From NCBI GenBank assembly GCA_036245525.1, contig BTPG01000007.1:125081815-125145814 (forward strand): a stretch of 64,000 nt of DNA, written 5' to 3'. Below are positions 11,388-26,200 of this stretch, in pieces. The notes below the pieces were generated by a model. It made no database searches and was not told the origin of the DNA. It saw only the letters and a program-made list of their open reading frames with translations. The position numbers and the translations under genes were made by a program. Source of the stretch: Semisulcospira habei (taxonomy: Eukaryota; Mollusca; Gastropoda; Semisulcospiridae). Numbering within the stretch: position 1 is the first letter of the stretch; the number at the start of each line of letters is the position of its first letter.

Positions 11388-14300
11388 GTATACATGTATA
11401 TTTATATTTTTAATTTTATATCATGATATCTTTACAAATGTGGGCATGTCTGAGTCTCAGTGCATGTTATGCATGCTTCACTAATTAATGGCATGTGGGG
11501 TAGAATTCAGTGGGTTATTCATCTTCTATAATAAAATCTGAGTGTTTCATAACCAAGATTTGGCACCGTCTACACTCTCACACAGGTGGCAAGAGCAATG
11601 CTAGTCTTGTCAAGTGGCGAGCAGCACTTTCTAAGACTCTGAAGGTTGTGCTGTTGTTATTGAAACTAATATAATAACACAGTATATGCACACTGACATG
11701 CTTTGCAAACCAGCAACACTTTGAACCCTCAGTGCTCAAATCAGAGACTGAGAGAGTTGTCTTCTTTATACGATATTTCAGTTCAAGAGACAGATCAATC
11801 ATGACAGTTCAAGAGCTGTGTCAGAATAGTTTGGCTCCTCAAGGTGCCAAGCTAATCTGGTGCCACCCTTGAACTATCATCAGGGGTCGCAAAGAAAGCT
11901 TTTTTATTGCATTAATTTTTTTACTTTTTTTTGCATTGGCGGATGCAGTTTTGTGCACCCATATATTTATGTTTGAGACAACCACTGCCAGCAGTTGTGA
12001 GCTTTGAGATGGCATTTTCTTTCCCGTACACATATTGTACAATGGTGTGCATATACAGTGATAGGCAGTGCAAACCAGATAGGTGCCTGATAGGCGGGGG
12101 CAAGGGATCTAACTGTTTGTCTGTCCAGTGCTGAGTGATTCCCCTTGGTTTGAGTGCAATCAGTATCTTGTCATAGTGTGTTAGGCCTGAAGGCCAGTTC
12201 TGCCCTTTGAAGGTAAAACTAACCCTTTGCATGTCGGTAGCAGTTTTAGTCACAATGATTCCTGTAGGAATCGTCACAACTAAAACTGATACCAACACGC
12301 AAAGGGCTAAAACATAAAAGTAAAAGACAGCAAATCTGTTTTTGTGAAATGTGACATTTTCATTGTCTTAACCTATTTACCCCCAAGGTTGCATTTATTT
12401 TTTAAATTTAGGAGGTGTCACCTAACATCTATATGCACCTGTTGCAGAAGATGGATTGACCATGATAATTCAATTGCAAGGGTAGTGCCAGATCAACTTG
12501 GTGCAATCAGGCACCAAGCTAATCAGGCACTACCCTTGAATTATCATGGTTGATCCATCTCCTGCTGTAGTGCATTGGGGCTAAATGGGTTAAAATGTAA
12601 ATCTTGCATTTCACAACAATGCACTTAACTCAAGGGTCACACTCTCGTTTCTAAAACTGTGTACGCCAAATGCAATGCTGCCCCTAAATTGCGTATGATG
12701 TAGCCTCACTAAAAAAAGTCACATGTATTGAATAGTCTTTCAAGACTGAGCCAGCGACAGTCGTCTGAGACGACATGGTCACTGAGAGTTCTCTTTGTTA
12801 AGCTGTTGTGTCTGTGCCTGAAAGTATGTGCTCTATCTCCCTCACACACACACACACACAAACACACACAGAGGTATTGTGCTGTACAATGCCAATAACA
12901 ACAATGCAATTTTTGGCTATAAGGGTTTCCTGACAAAATCCAGCCTATGTTCTTTTGTAGCCATATAATGCAGAAAGTGTCCTTGCATGTTTTGAGCAAG
13001 GTATGATCATTTCAAAATTGAACAATGAGAGGAGACTGTTGTTGTTTTGTTTACTGAAATTACTGAAATGTGAAATTGATCTCAGAATCAGTTTCGATTC
13101 TATTTCAACATGAGATGAACATTGTAAGGTTGACCCACGTAAGAACAAGTAGGGACATAGAGTTACTACAGAGAATGACCTCTGAATGAACCGATGCCTG
13201 TGTTTTAGCAATGTCGTATCTGAAGGTCACTGACCCCCAAAGCTGGTCTATGGATGTGTTGTTTACTTACTTACGCCTGTCATCCCTACCTGGGTATAGG
13301 CCGTCGACGAGAGACCTCCAGCAACTCCTATCCTGTGCTTCTCCTTCGATTCTACTCCAGGTGGTTCCCAGTCTCTTGATGTCTGCTTGGAGGTCTCGAC
13401 GCCAGGAGTTTCTCGGCCTACCTCTTTTCCTCTTTCCCTGGGGGTTCCATGACAATGCCTGCCTAGTGATACTGGAAGCTGGCTTTCTCAGGCTGTGACC
13501 GATCCATCCCCATCTTCTTTGCCCAATTTCATTCTCTGCTGTTATCTGCTCTGTTCTGTCCCAGAGTCTGACGTTGCTGATCTTCTCTGGCTAGTGGATT
13601 TTCAAAATTCTTCTAAGGCAACTGTTCATGAAGGTCTGTACTCTGTTGACTGTGGTTTTTGTCAATCTCCAAGTCTCTGCTCCATATAGGAGAACTGCTT
13701 TTACATTGGAGTTGAAAATCCGGACTTTGGTGTGTTGTGACAGCTCTCTGGAACTCCACACTTTTTTTAACTGGAGAAAGGCTGCTCTGGCTTTACCGAT
13801 TCGTGCTCTGACATCTGCATCAGTGCCGCCTTTTTTGTCTATGATGCTCCCGAGATAGGTGAAGGACTCCACCTCCTCCAACGGGGTGCCAGCAAGCAAG
13901 ATTGGTTCTTCCCTGGTTGTGTTCAGCCTCATTGTCTTTGTTTTCTGTTTGTGAATGGTGAGGCCCACTTGGGACGAGATGTCAGCAAGCCTCGTGGTCT
14001 TGTCCTGCATTTGTTGACGAGTGTGGGACAGTAATGCCAAGTCATCTGCAAAATCGAGGTCGTCAAGCTGTGTCCACAGTGTCCACTGTATTCCACTTCG
14101 TCTGTGCTCTGTGGTCATCTTCATGACCCAGTCTATGGCCAGTAGGAAGAGGAACGGAGACAGCAGACACCCCTGCCTGACACCAGTTCTGACCTGGAGC
14201 TCCCTGGTGAACTGCCCTTCGTGGATCACGCGACATGTCATGCCATCATAGCTGCTCTTGATCAGGCGGACGAGCTTTGTGGGTACACCGTAGTGTCATA

Positions 14301-14902
14301 GGAGTTTCCACAGAGTCTCTCGGTCCACGCTGTCAAATGCTTTCTCATAATCCACAAAGTTGACGTACAGCGGGGAGCTCCACTCCAGAGACTGTTCCAC
14401 GATGATGCGGAGAGTGGCGATCTGGTCTGTACATGATCGGTTCTTCCTGAATCCTGCTTGCTGGTCTCTCAGCTGGGGGTCAACGGAGCTCTTCATTCTC
14501 TCTAGGATGATCCTGTTGAAGACCTTTCGTGGTACTGACAGCAAGGTGATTCCTCTGTAGTTGGAACACTTGCTGAGGTCGCCTTTCTTGGGAAGCTTGA
14601 TTAGGTACCCCTCCTTCCAGTCAGCTGGCATCACCTCCTCTTCCCAGATCTTTCCAAACAGTGGGTACAGCATCTCCACTGTTGTCTCTAGGTCTGCTTT
14701 CAGAGACTCCACTGGGATGCCATCTGGCCCTGCTGCTTTGCCATTCTTCAAAAATGCCACTGCTTTTCTGATCTCTTCCCGGTTGGGTCTGTCACAGCTG
14801 ATGGGTAGGTCGGTCTCTGCCGGCTGGATGTCGGGGGGGGTGGGGGGGGGGGGTCGGGTGGGCTAGGTCTGTTCAGTGATGTGTTGTTTAGCACGCACAA
14901 AT

Positions 14903-14942
<40 letters not shown>

Positions 14943-17900
14943 TGAATATTGAATCGCTTATACGTGCCAAATTTGTCAAAGTGTCTCACTCATTAGTTCC
15001 ATAAAAACATTGCTGAACATCAAAACTTAAGCAAATTTTATCTAATCAACAGATGATGTTTTTATTGAGCGCTGGAAGAAAAGGATAAAAGATCGTAATG
15101 ATATAACAGTTACTGTGACGGTCTCTGTCTCTGCTAAACGGCAGTAGGTTGTGATAGCTAAACCTCTCTTTTCATCACCGCTTTTGACTGTGTTGGAACA
15201 GTGTTCCCAAAATGTCATTTTCCTGTTGATCAACTTTTATGGAAACTAATCAACATTCAAGTCAGATACTACAGCAATGCCAATGCATTTTGTTTTAACC
15301 AAAGACACATTTTCGCATATAGCAAACGCATACCTCCCATAAAACTTTGTGCGGGCTAATTTTCTTGCATATAAAAAGCAGTTTGTTTCACATAAGTGCG
15401 GCCCCTGACTTAACATGATACTGTCTTTTACCTTCACAGGGCAGAGTTTCAGCACCTATCAATCATAGCTTCAGTCTTGCAAGAGTTGAGTGATTTATAT
15501 AAAAATTGATCTGTGGCTGAGTCTGGGTGGAAAAAAACCCACCAAAAACAAACTTGCTGTGTGTATGAAATGTTAAGAATCCACCAAACCTTTGGCTGTC
15601 GGTAGCATTTTTTAGTCACGATGATTCCTGAAGGAATCTGAGCAACAAAAAATGCTACTGACAGCCAAAGGGTTAATAACATTTGCAGACCTGAGCTTCA
15701 CTCTGTAAGGACACACAAATAATAACAAACATTTTATCCATGTTTAAAATTTTATATTTTCAGCAACCAATTTTCATCGGTCATTAAAAATAAAAACAGA
15801 TAACAGGCTATTTTTTGATGCTTTAGGAACAATTAATATTATCATCTTGTTTAACCTTTATCATTCGGAATACGCCAGTGTGTGAAATAAGTTTGACTAA
15901 AATAGTTCAAGGGTAGTGCCAGAATAGCTTGGCGCCTCCAGGCACTACCCTTGAACTAAAGCCATTGGTCTATATCCTTATCTGTAAGTACTATAATGTA
16001 GCTTGCATGGCAGTGTACAAATTTTAAGCTTTTAGCCTCAGTATGATATGGGATAATCACACAATGTACACTAGCACACCTGTGTACAGTATTGTTGATT
16101 TTTAAATTGCACATATATATAAATGAGATGTATTATTATTCTGCTTGTAGCAACTAAAGAAACGACTGGTGAGCTCGATGGGACTGCGTCCTCACAAAAT
16201 CAAGGCATTGCCAAACAAACCATTTGCTTTTGTTTGCTTCAGGTATGTAGTTATGTACACATTTTTACAAATTACAATACATAGACAAGTGCATACAATT
16301 TATGTGTGCATAACTTTGTGAAATGTCATGAGGGTAGGCACACACATTATAACAGCAGATGTAAGCATCGGTTCCATGCTATCTATGTGCCACCACACAG
16401 ACAACTTATTGTTTTCTCCCTTTGCCAATCACTGTTATTCCCAGAACAAAAGTCTGGTGAGGAAAAGTTATTTATGGCAACACTAGCCTTAGTTGGCCAA
16501 TGGAAGCCAGTTAGACTGATGTTGGTCCAAGGAATATTTTCTTACTCTTTTCTTCAATCACAAACCTGTGTAAATTCAGCAAACAAAAACACATGTTAAC
16601 CCTTTGGGTGTTGGTAGTGGTTTTAGTCACAATGATTCCTACAGGAATCATTTAGGACTAAAACTGCTGCCCACGGCCAAAGGGTTTAATATAAAGAGTA
16701 TGTAATTTATGGCTCCAAGGCATAGTATTCTGACTTGTATTCTGTGTACATTTTTTGTTTTTGTTTTTCAGTTGTGAAGCAGACAGGGAAACAGCCCTGA
16801 AAACAATCAATGGACATGTGTGGAAAGGCAGGGAGTTGCGTGCAAAGGTAAAATTGTTACATTATCTAATTTGAATCTGTTGCTTATAGTGTAGACAGAT
16901 TCTGCCCCCCCCCCCCCCCCCCTCCTCACCATTTCTGCTGTCACTGACCTGTATTGATATTAAACTGATGAACAAAAGAGATGCGACATTTAAGGAATCA
17001 GCAGAAACACAAAAATGATTTTGTTTTCTCAAAACTCTTACCGATGGCATGACTAATAGGAAGGTACACTTAGCATACCGATTTCAGCCTAAGCATCCGT
17101 TGTGTACACTACACAACCAGGGAAGCGACTCCAGGGAGTCGTTACCAAGAAACCCTGAGTAGCCTCCCTTCCCTCCCTATCTGGGCACGTGATCGGGAGT
17201 CTCCTGCCAGTCTTTTACGCTTAGCTCACCGGGACGGTTGTGTTCAGCCTTCGTGGATTACCTGCGTCGGTGTTTGTTAGTACGGATTACTGGTGTTGCT
17301 TTCGTTGCATTACCTACGCAAGTGTGTTCTTGTTGGATTACCTGAGAAGTAGTGGCCTGCCGTGGCAAGGTGTTCTGGCGACCTCGCAGCTATGGCAAGG
17401 TAAGGCCTCGGTTAATGCCACGTGGCCGGCAAGATGGCGGGCCTGGCTGTGGCACTTTGTGTGGATATTCGCTCAGCGGAAATGACTCGAATGGTCGTGA
17501 ACTCGGTTAGCATGGCCTTGGGGGGTGGCCATGCGCGGTCGCCTTTCACACTTGCTTTGTGTTGCAGTTTACAGGTGAAGACCTGCGTGAAGTGTGGGGC
17601 TTTTCAGTGGCCGAGCGACACCCATGCTGTATGCCTCCCCTGTTCCGGCTGTGCCTCCGGGCAGACTTGTGACACGTGCGCCGCCTGGGTGGAGGAACAA
17701 TGGTCACAGCAGTGGGGATTTTACCAGCGCGAACGGCCTGCGGCTTCCCAGGTCTACACTCCTACACCCGCTCCCCCTCCAACGGCGGAAGGGATGGTCA
17801 GGCGCGCATGCTCGGATGTTGGGGAGTTAACTTCTTGCCGGGCCCGTGATCTACCTTCAGGTCCCTGGACCATGCCCTCCTCTGGTCCAGTCATGCCCTC

Positions 17901-20247
17901 TCGAACCTGGCCCACCCGCTCCACGGAGCATGGCCAGCAGCGGCCTCAGTCGCCCCGCTACGCGGTTGAACTTTCTTCGGGCCCCGACGTGTCCTCTGGG
18001 ACTTTGCCTGCCTGCTCCATGGTGGAGCACGGTCGGCAGCGGCTTCGGTCGCCCCACAACGCGGTGAACGACAGACCTCCTCACCCGATGAGACCACTGG
18101 CACTTTGTCCGCCCGCTCCATGGTGGAGCGCGGCTGGCAGCAGCTTCGGTCGCCCCGAAATGCGGTGAACAACAGCGCTCCCAGTCATCATGTTGCCTCT
18201 AAGGCCGTGCCAGTGCGTCCTCGACAGCAGCAGCGCTCTCCCCATTCGAAGGTTCCCCGCCACACAGAAACTCCCCACCCGCTGGAGCCACGAGACTGGG
18301 AGGTGAGACGCAGCAGGAAGCATAGTTCCCAATCCCACACGTCTTCAGGCTCTCATTCTGCTAGTATTGCCGCCCAGAGGAAACGGACGGCTTCTTGCTC
18401 CCCCCGGCGTGCCTCCCCGTACAAGCGTCACTGCTTGTCGACGGCAGCACAGGAACGTTCCCAGGACTCCTCCCCTTACGCGGATGTGCGCACTAGGACC
18501 CGGCGGGTGGATTCACACGGATGCAGTCGTACCCCAGTAGCTGTCAATCCTCTCACCGCCATGATCGTTCCGGCCGCCGCACCCTGATGGAGCGTTCTAC
18601 GGTTCACAGCCCCCCACCTCGTCGGAGCAGCACTCAGGTGAGCCGCCTTCTTCCCCCTCGAATGCCAAGCATTGGCGGCGTGCTGCAAGGGAAGTCCCCG
18701 CCTCCCAAGTCCGCTCCCGTGACGTGTGCATGCAACCCTACGGCAGTACCCATTCCTTGGTCGGGACCCGGCTTCCCTCCCAGCGGTCGGCGTCTCTCGA
18801 CAATGATGAGGCCCTGAGTCTACTGCCAGAGGATTCGGTCTCTGCCCTACTCTTGGATGATCCGCGACCCCGGACTCTCGGCCTTCCGGCAGCTCCTCGA
18901 CCCTGGCTGCCTTCGTAGCCCCGAGCATGGAGACTCTGCGGTCCTTAGAAGAAGCCGTGTGGCTGATTTTGTCCGTTCTTCTGCCGGACGCCTACCCACC
19001 GTCTCCCCCTCTCAAGAGGAAAGCCTCCGTGTTTGTGGATGCCCCCAGGCAAGCCAAGTGGTTCAAGTCCCTCCCCCAGCCCCCAGGGTTCCGGGGTCTC
19101 ATGGAGGCCTTTTTGGCGCACCTACAGCAGGGCTCCTTCGGAAACTCCAGCTTCTTCGCGGACTCCAAGTGGCCAGAGGGGTTGGATATCTCCTTTTGCC
19201 AGCGCTGGTACGCCGGACATTCCCAGGCCTTCGCTTGCCCCCTTCCAGCGGTGGATGTCGCGGCGGAACTACAGGCGGGCGGCTGCAGATCCCTACAGCT
19301 CCGGATGCCGCGAGGACTGGACAAGACAGCCATCCTCGTCCGCAATGCTCTGGCCTGTGCTGGCTTCTTGGACCTTGCGACGCAGGCCAGGGTAAGACGA
19401 GTGGAAGATGCCTGGCACCCCTCTATTTCGTCGCTTTTGGGAGACATCCTCGCTTTGGCGGTGGCTGCCAACTGGGCTGCGTACCTTACCTCCATGAACG
19501 CCATGGCCGCCGCGGATAATTGCGACCTGATGCCCCGAGACGTCGTCCTCTGCGGTTTTTCCGACCTCCCCACGTCAGTGAAGACACAGCTCTGCCTGGC
19601 AGTCGGTCAAGGACGCCTCCAAGGACATCTGGCCCACCTGCGCCACTCCCGCCCGCTTTCAGGCCGCCCGCAAGGTCGTGGGTCGCGCCCTGCAGACCTC
19701 TAGACCAGCCGCTCGCCCCTACTTCAGGGGCGCCCGCTTCTCCACTCATACCCCAGCTGCTGGCCGCTCCCGCTCCTTCCCAGCCCCGACTCCCTCCTGA
19801 CCCAAGCCCGTCCGGAGGACTGGTCGCAGGAGGGCCCTCTGACTCCTCCCTGCGCCTGCCCCCGCCGCTCTCTGCAGGGTCTCAAGTCGATAGGAGGCTA
19901 GCTCTGCACAGCGACACGTGGCGCTCGCTGCTGCCGGACAACCCTTGGGTCCTCTCTACCATCTCATAGGGCCTCCTAATCTCATTTCAGTCCCCTCCTC
20001 CTCTGCGGCACTCCCCTTTCTGGACCAGAGTCCTGATCGACCGGCTCAAAGCGGACGCTTTTCACGGTGAGGTTGCCGCTCTGCTTCAGAAGTCTGCCAC
20101 AGAGGTGGTCTCTCGACACGACTCTACAGCATTTTAATAATAATAATAATAATAATAATGATGATTTCTATGGCGTCTAACCTCAGGTAGAGCTTTAGGT
20201 GCCTTACAAATTTCAAAAATACAATTACAAAAACTGTACACAATATT

Positions 20248-20278
<31 letters not shown>

Positions 20279-23200
20279 TTCCAGGCACCACAGCAAAACT
20301 ACAACAGAATCCTCAGCAGTCAATGATTAATCAGTGGGGTAATGGAGTTGGAAAAGGTGTGTTTTTAGTGCAGATTTAAAAACGTCTTTTGAAGCAGTGT
20401 GGCGGACATGGGAGGGGAGTTCGTTCCGGTACAGCGGCCCAAGATATGAAAAAGACCGCCGTCTCTTCATTGTCCCAAAGCCCAGTGGCAAGTCGCGTCC
20501 CATCATAGACCTCTCGGTGCTCAACAGATACATCTCCGCTCCGTACTTCTGGATGGAGACAGCCAGGGCCCTGAGGGCGTCTATCCAACCACTGAACTTT
20601 GCAGTGAATCTCAACCTGGCGGACACGTACTTGCACATTTCCGTGCACCCGGCCTCCCGATGGTATCTGCGTTTCGCATTCCGCGGAGTGGTGTATCAGA
20701 TCCGGGCACTCCCCTTCGGCCTCAACCTCAGCCCTTGGGATTTCACTAGGATCATCGACGCAGTCATCGGCAGGTTCCGACAGTCGTCCTCGAGCCCAAA
20801 ACAACTACATGGACGATCTGCTTCTCCAGAACCAGGTTGCCGCCGCTCTGGAAAAGGGACAGAGACTCACTGCTCACCCTCCTCCGCCAGCTCGGTTTCC
20901 TGGTCCACATGGGCAAGTTGGACATCACGCCGTCTCGCCGGTTCATCCACCTCGGCATGGAATTCCTGACCGACCTCAACCGAGTATGGCTCCCCGAGGC
21001 GCGGATTTAGAAGTTGGCAGCACTGGCACTTCAAGTCTCGCGTGCGGAGGCGGTTCCGGCCAGGGTATGGCTCCAACTCCTGGGACTCTTCAGCACGGCG
21101 GCGGACCTCCTGCCCCTCGGCAGGCTCTACTCCAGGCCGGTCCAGTTGCATCTGCTCCTCCAATGGCGCCGTCACGGCTGTACAGAAAGACCGATTTCTC
21201 ACTCTTTAGTTTGGCCCGGTGTGCGGTAGCCCCTCCCCACTGCGAGCAGGCTATCTAGGTCACTGGCTGGTAGCTTTCTAATCTCTGTAACGGACTACTA
21301 CGTGTGGTGTGTAATGCCTGTGTTTAATGTTCTCTAACTCCTCTTCATCAGTTTTCTACATAAAACCGTTTAACACACTTGTGCACCATTGCCTGCTGGT
21401 TCCTGTGTTGGTGGTATTATTCAAGGAACGTTTTTTTTTCAGGGTGCAATCCGAGGATAAAGACAGGTACCGTGTTTGTGTGTGACTGAATAATAAGTTA
21501 TCTGTGCCTCGCACAGTACTGAGTAGGTCTGAACATTCATTCCCTATGGAATACTGTTGTGTATAGTGTAACCCCAGTGCTTTATGCTCTGCTTATAGCC
21601 TCCAGTATTCTCTGTGATACTGTTTAATAGTATCAGGTACTAACTGTTGTCTGCTCATTCATATTATCCTGGTTCCTTTATTTCAAATGGTGGTAAGGGA
21701 AAGACAGTACAGTTATGGCAGGAATAAAACATACACAAGAAACATTTGCACACACAGAATCCTTTCACTTTAAAAGGTTAAATTCTCTATGTAGAGTATG
21801 TGGAGGAAGGTCAAAATGAAAACTTGATGAAATCCAATCAAACTGTGTGAAATGTATGTAGCTGAACTTCAGGAAATACATGGAATCACTGTAGATGAAA
21901 CTAGTGGACTGTTGTACTCAAATTCGTTTTGTGTGAAATGTTACCATAGCGGACTAATGAAACTGAAAAGAAAATCATCTGCTCGCACTCTTGAGTCTGC
22001 AAATCAGTTTGTGTTAGTGTTAATGTAAAGGAACCAGTGTGGTGTGCTTAAGACCTGTTACTGTGTTAGTGGTTATAATGATTTATTGTGTAAACCCAAG
22101 TGTACGGCATAAACACAGTGCACAAATGCTGGTATCAGCAAGTTTGTGTTGATCGTCTTTATGTACCTAACGGATTACCAGCTTACCAGCTTCTCAGCAG
22201 TGGAGTGCTTTCTGACGCTAGTGTTGCTCTAGCAGGAATGGCCCAGGAAATCTAGTTAGTGATAACAGTAGAGGCTAGAATGCTGTGTAGATACATCAAC
22301 TTTTCATCCCACAGAAAACCTACATGCACAACAGATTGAGCTTCAAAGTTAACACTTTATTTTGTCAGTGCAAGAATGTAACTGCTCTTGAAGGTGTTCT
22401 GGTAGTAAGCAGCTTGGGCATGTTTAGTATGAAAAGAAAGCAAATTTTATCAGCTACAAATTTACACTCATGTTATAATGACATTCTTGAGACAAAAACG
22501 CATTTTGTGATGAATGTTCAGTTACTAACACTTTTCAGCGTTTCCGCTGCAGTGTGCTGGTAGGCGGCTGTCGACACGTACACATAGTGTAGGGTAATGG
22601 AAGAGCACTCCTTTCTATGACCATGAACAGCTCTTTCACTCTGTCTGAAGAGGCGCGCGCTAATGATTAATTGCCCCCACACCTGGCCGTGCCACAGATG
22701 GCTTATCTTGCACTCAGTGGCCCCCGGTCCTCTCCTAACTAAAAGTGTGGTTCTGCACAGCTGTGCCGTCCTCTGGCGATCTAGCGGTCCTGGTCCCAGT
22801 GTCTCCGTTGGTCAGGCCTCACCAGCATTGGACGGATCCTTCCTGGCTTGCGTCGGGGGTTCCCCCCGTCTCCCCCTCGCCCAGAACGTTTACGAGGGCA
22901 AATGGAGAGTCCTGCAGTCCTGGTGCGCCGCCCAGCAGCTCTCCCCCACGGATCTGACTATGCCCCAGCTGGCCGAGTTCTTTCTGTGGCTCTTCGTCCA
23001 ACAGAACCTCGCCCCCATCACCATCAGGGGGTATTTGGCCATGATTGCAGACACTTATCCAACTACAGAGGAATCACCTTGCTGTCAGTACCAGGAAAGG
23101 TCTTCAACAGGATCATCCTGGAGAGAATGAAGAGCTCCGTTGACCCCCAGCTGAGAGACCAGCAAGCAGGATTCAGGAAGAACCGATCATGTGCAGACCA

Positions 23201-26200
23201 GATCGCCACTCTCCGCATCATCGTGGAACAGTCTCTGGAGTGGAGCTCCCCGCTATACGTCAATTTTGTGGATTATGAGAAAGCATTTGACAGTGTGGAC
23301 CGAGAGACTCTGTGGAAACTCCTACGACACTACGGTGTACCCACAAAGCTCGTCCGCCTGATCAAGAGCAGCTATGATGGCATGACATGTCGCGTGATCC
23401 ACGAAGGGCAGTTCACCAGGGAGCTCCAGGTCAGAACTGGTGTCAGGCAAGGGTGTCTGCTGTCTCCGTTCCTCTTCCTACTGGCCATAGACTGGGTCAT
23501 GAAGATGACCACAGAGCACAGACGAAGTGGAATACAGTGGACACTGTGGACACAGCTTGACGACCTCGATTTTGCAGACGACTTGGCATTACTGTGGGGA
23601 GATGATTCTGTATTCAGGTCATGAAGAGGAGAATGCCCCCCATACAGAAGGAGTAGCACTCATGCTGTCACCAGTGGCAAAGAGAGCGCTGATGGGCTGG
23701 GAACCTCTTGGGCCAAGAATTATAGCAGCAGCCTTTAGAACCAAGAAAAAGCTCAAGCTGAACGTCATCCAGTGTTATGCACCCACCAATGACAGTGACG
23801 AGGAAGAGAAACAAGAGTTCTACGACCGACTCCAGAGTGCCGTGGACAAATGTGCGGAGCGAGACATCACCATCGTCATGGGCGATTTTAATGCCAAAAT
23901 AGGGGAGGACAACACCGGATACGAAGAGGTGATGGGGAGACAGGGACTAGGCTCGGAGATGAGTGAGAACGGGGAGAGGTTTGTAGACTTTTGTGCTCTA
24001 AACCGACTTGTCATTGGAGGCAGCATCTTCCCACACAGAAGAATACACAAAGCAACTTGGGTCTCACCTGACCATACAACAGAGAACCAATTAGACCATA
24101 TCTGCATTAGCAAGAAATTTAGAAGATCCCTTCAAGATGTTCGAGTGAGGAGGAGAGCAGATGTCGCCTCAGACCACCATCTGCTTACCTTAAGAATGAA
24201 GCTCAAGCTAAAGAAAAGCCGCACAGAGACAACAAGAAGACAGCGCTATAATGTAGGCCTCCTGAGAGAAACTGGAGTTAGAGAAGAGTTCAAACTGGTA
24301 CTGTCCAACCGGTTTCAAGTGCTACAGGAGCTAGTAAATGAAGAGGAGGCGGTCACCACAGAGCAGCAGTGGAAGGCAGTTAGAGAGGCGCTGAACTCAA
24401 CCTGCAAAGACACTGTAGGGTTCAGGAAACACCACCACAAGGACTGGCTGTCGGCACAGACCTTGAAGAAGATAGAAGCGAGGAAGCAGAAGAAAGCAGC
24501 GGTCAACAACAGTCGCACGAGAGCAGCCAAAGTAAGGGCACAGGGGGAATACTCGGAAGCCAACCGCGAGGTGAAGAGGAGTATCAGGGCAGACAAGAGG
24601 GCCTACACAGACAGCCTGGCAGCAGAGGCAGAAAAGGCAGCAGGCAGCGGCAACATGAAACAGCTCTACGACATTACCAGAAGATGGTCGGGTAAGTATG
24701 GCCATACAGAAAGACCAGTAAAAGACAAAGAAGGCAAGCCTATTGCAGACAGAGCAGACCAACTCGACAGATGGGCCGAGTATTTTGAAGAGTTACTGAA
24801 CAGACCTAGCCCACCCGACCCCCCCAGACATCCAGCCGGCAGAGACCGACCTACCCATCAGCTGTGACAGACCCAGCCGGGAAGAGATCAGAAAAGCAGT
24901 GGCATTTTTGAAGAATGGCAAAGCGGAGTCTCTGAAAGCAGACCTAGAGACAACAGTGGAGATGCTGTACCCACTGTTTGGAAAGATCTGGGAAGAGGAG
25001 GTGATGCCAGCTGACTGGAAGGAGGGGTACCTAATCAAGCTTCCCAAGAAAGGCGACCTCAGCAAGTGTTCCAACTACAGAGGAATCACCTTGCTGTCAG
25101 TACCAGGAAAGGTCTTCAACAGGATCATCCTAGAGAGAATGAAGAGCTCCGTTGACCCCCAGCTGAGAGACCAGCAAGCAGGATTCAGGAAGAACCGATC
25201 ATGTACAGACCAGATCGCCACTCTCCGCACCATCGTGGAACAGTCTCTGGAGTGGAGCTCCCCGCTGTACGTCAACTTTGTGGATTATGAGAAAGCATTT
25301 GACAGCGTGGACCGAGAGACTCTGTGGAAACTCCTACGACACTACGGTGTACCCACAAAGCTCGTCCGCCTGATCAAGAGCAGCTATGATGGCATGACAT
25401 GTCGCGTGATCCACGAAGGGCAGTTCACCAGAGAGCTCCAGGTCAGAACTGGTGTCAGGCAGGGGTGTCTGCTGTCTCCGTTCCTCTTCCTACTGGCCAT
25501 AGACTGGGTCATGAAGATGACCACAGAGCACAGACGAAGTGGAATACAGTGGACACTGTGGACACAGCTTGACGACCTCGATTTTGCAGACGACTTGGCA
25601 TTACTGTCCCACACTCATCAACAAATGCAGGACAAGACCACGAGGCTTGCTGACATCTCGTCCCAAGTGGGCCTCACCATTCACAAACAGAAAACAAAGA
25701 CAATGAGGCTGAACGCAACCAGGGAAGAACCAGTCTTGCTTGCTGGCACCCCGTTGGAGGAGGTGGAGTCCTTCACCTATCTCGGGAGCATCATAGACAA
25801 AAAAGGCGGCACTGATGCAGATGTCAGAGCACGAATCGGTAAAGCCAGAGCAGCCTTTCTCCAGTTGAAAAAAGTGTGGAGTTCCAGAGAGCTGTCACAA
25901 CACACCAAAGTCCGGATTTTCAACTCCAACGTAAAAGCAGTTCTCCTATATGGAGCAGAGACATGGAGATTGACAAAAACCACAGTCAACAGAGTACAGA
26001 CCTTCATGAACAGTTGCCTTAGAAGAATTTTGAAAATCCACTGGCCAGAGAAGATCAGCAACGTCAGACTCTGGGTGAGAACAGAGCAGATAACAGCAGA
26101 GAATGAAATTGGGCGAAGAAGATGGCGATGGATCGGTCACAGTCTGAGAAAGCCAGCTTCCAGTATCACTAGGCAGGCATTGTCATGGAACCCCCAGGGA

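Noticed and set aside
14748..14942. Cys/Val-repeat peptide on the minus strand
   Set aside because: Translation of a CA microsatellite.
17857..18172. Minus-strand open frames opposite the D1 gag-like ORF
   Set aside because: They mirror GC-rich, Arg/Pro/Ser-rich coding sequence on the + strand and have no recognisable motif.
24315..24762. Minus-strand frames opposite the RTE endonuclease/RT linker
   Set aside because: The same antisense frames recur at 43011-43376 opposite the other RTE copy. They follow the sense coding pattern and are shadows.
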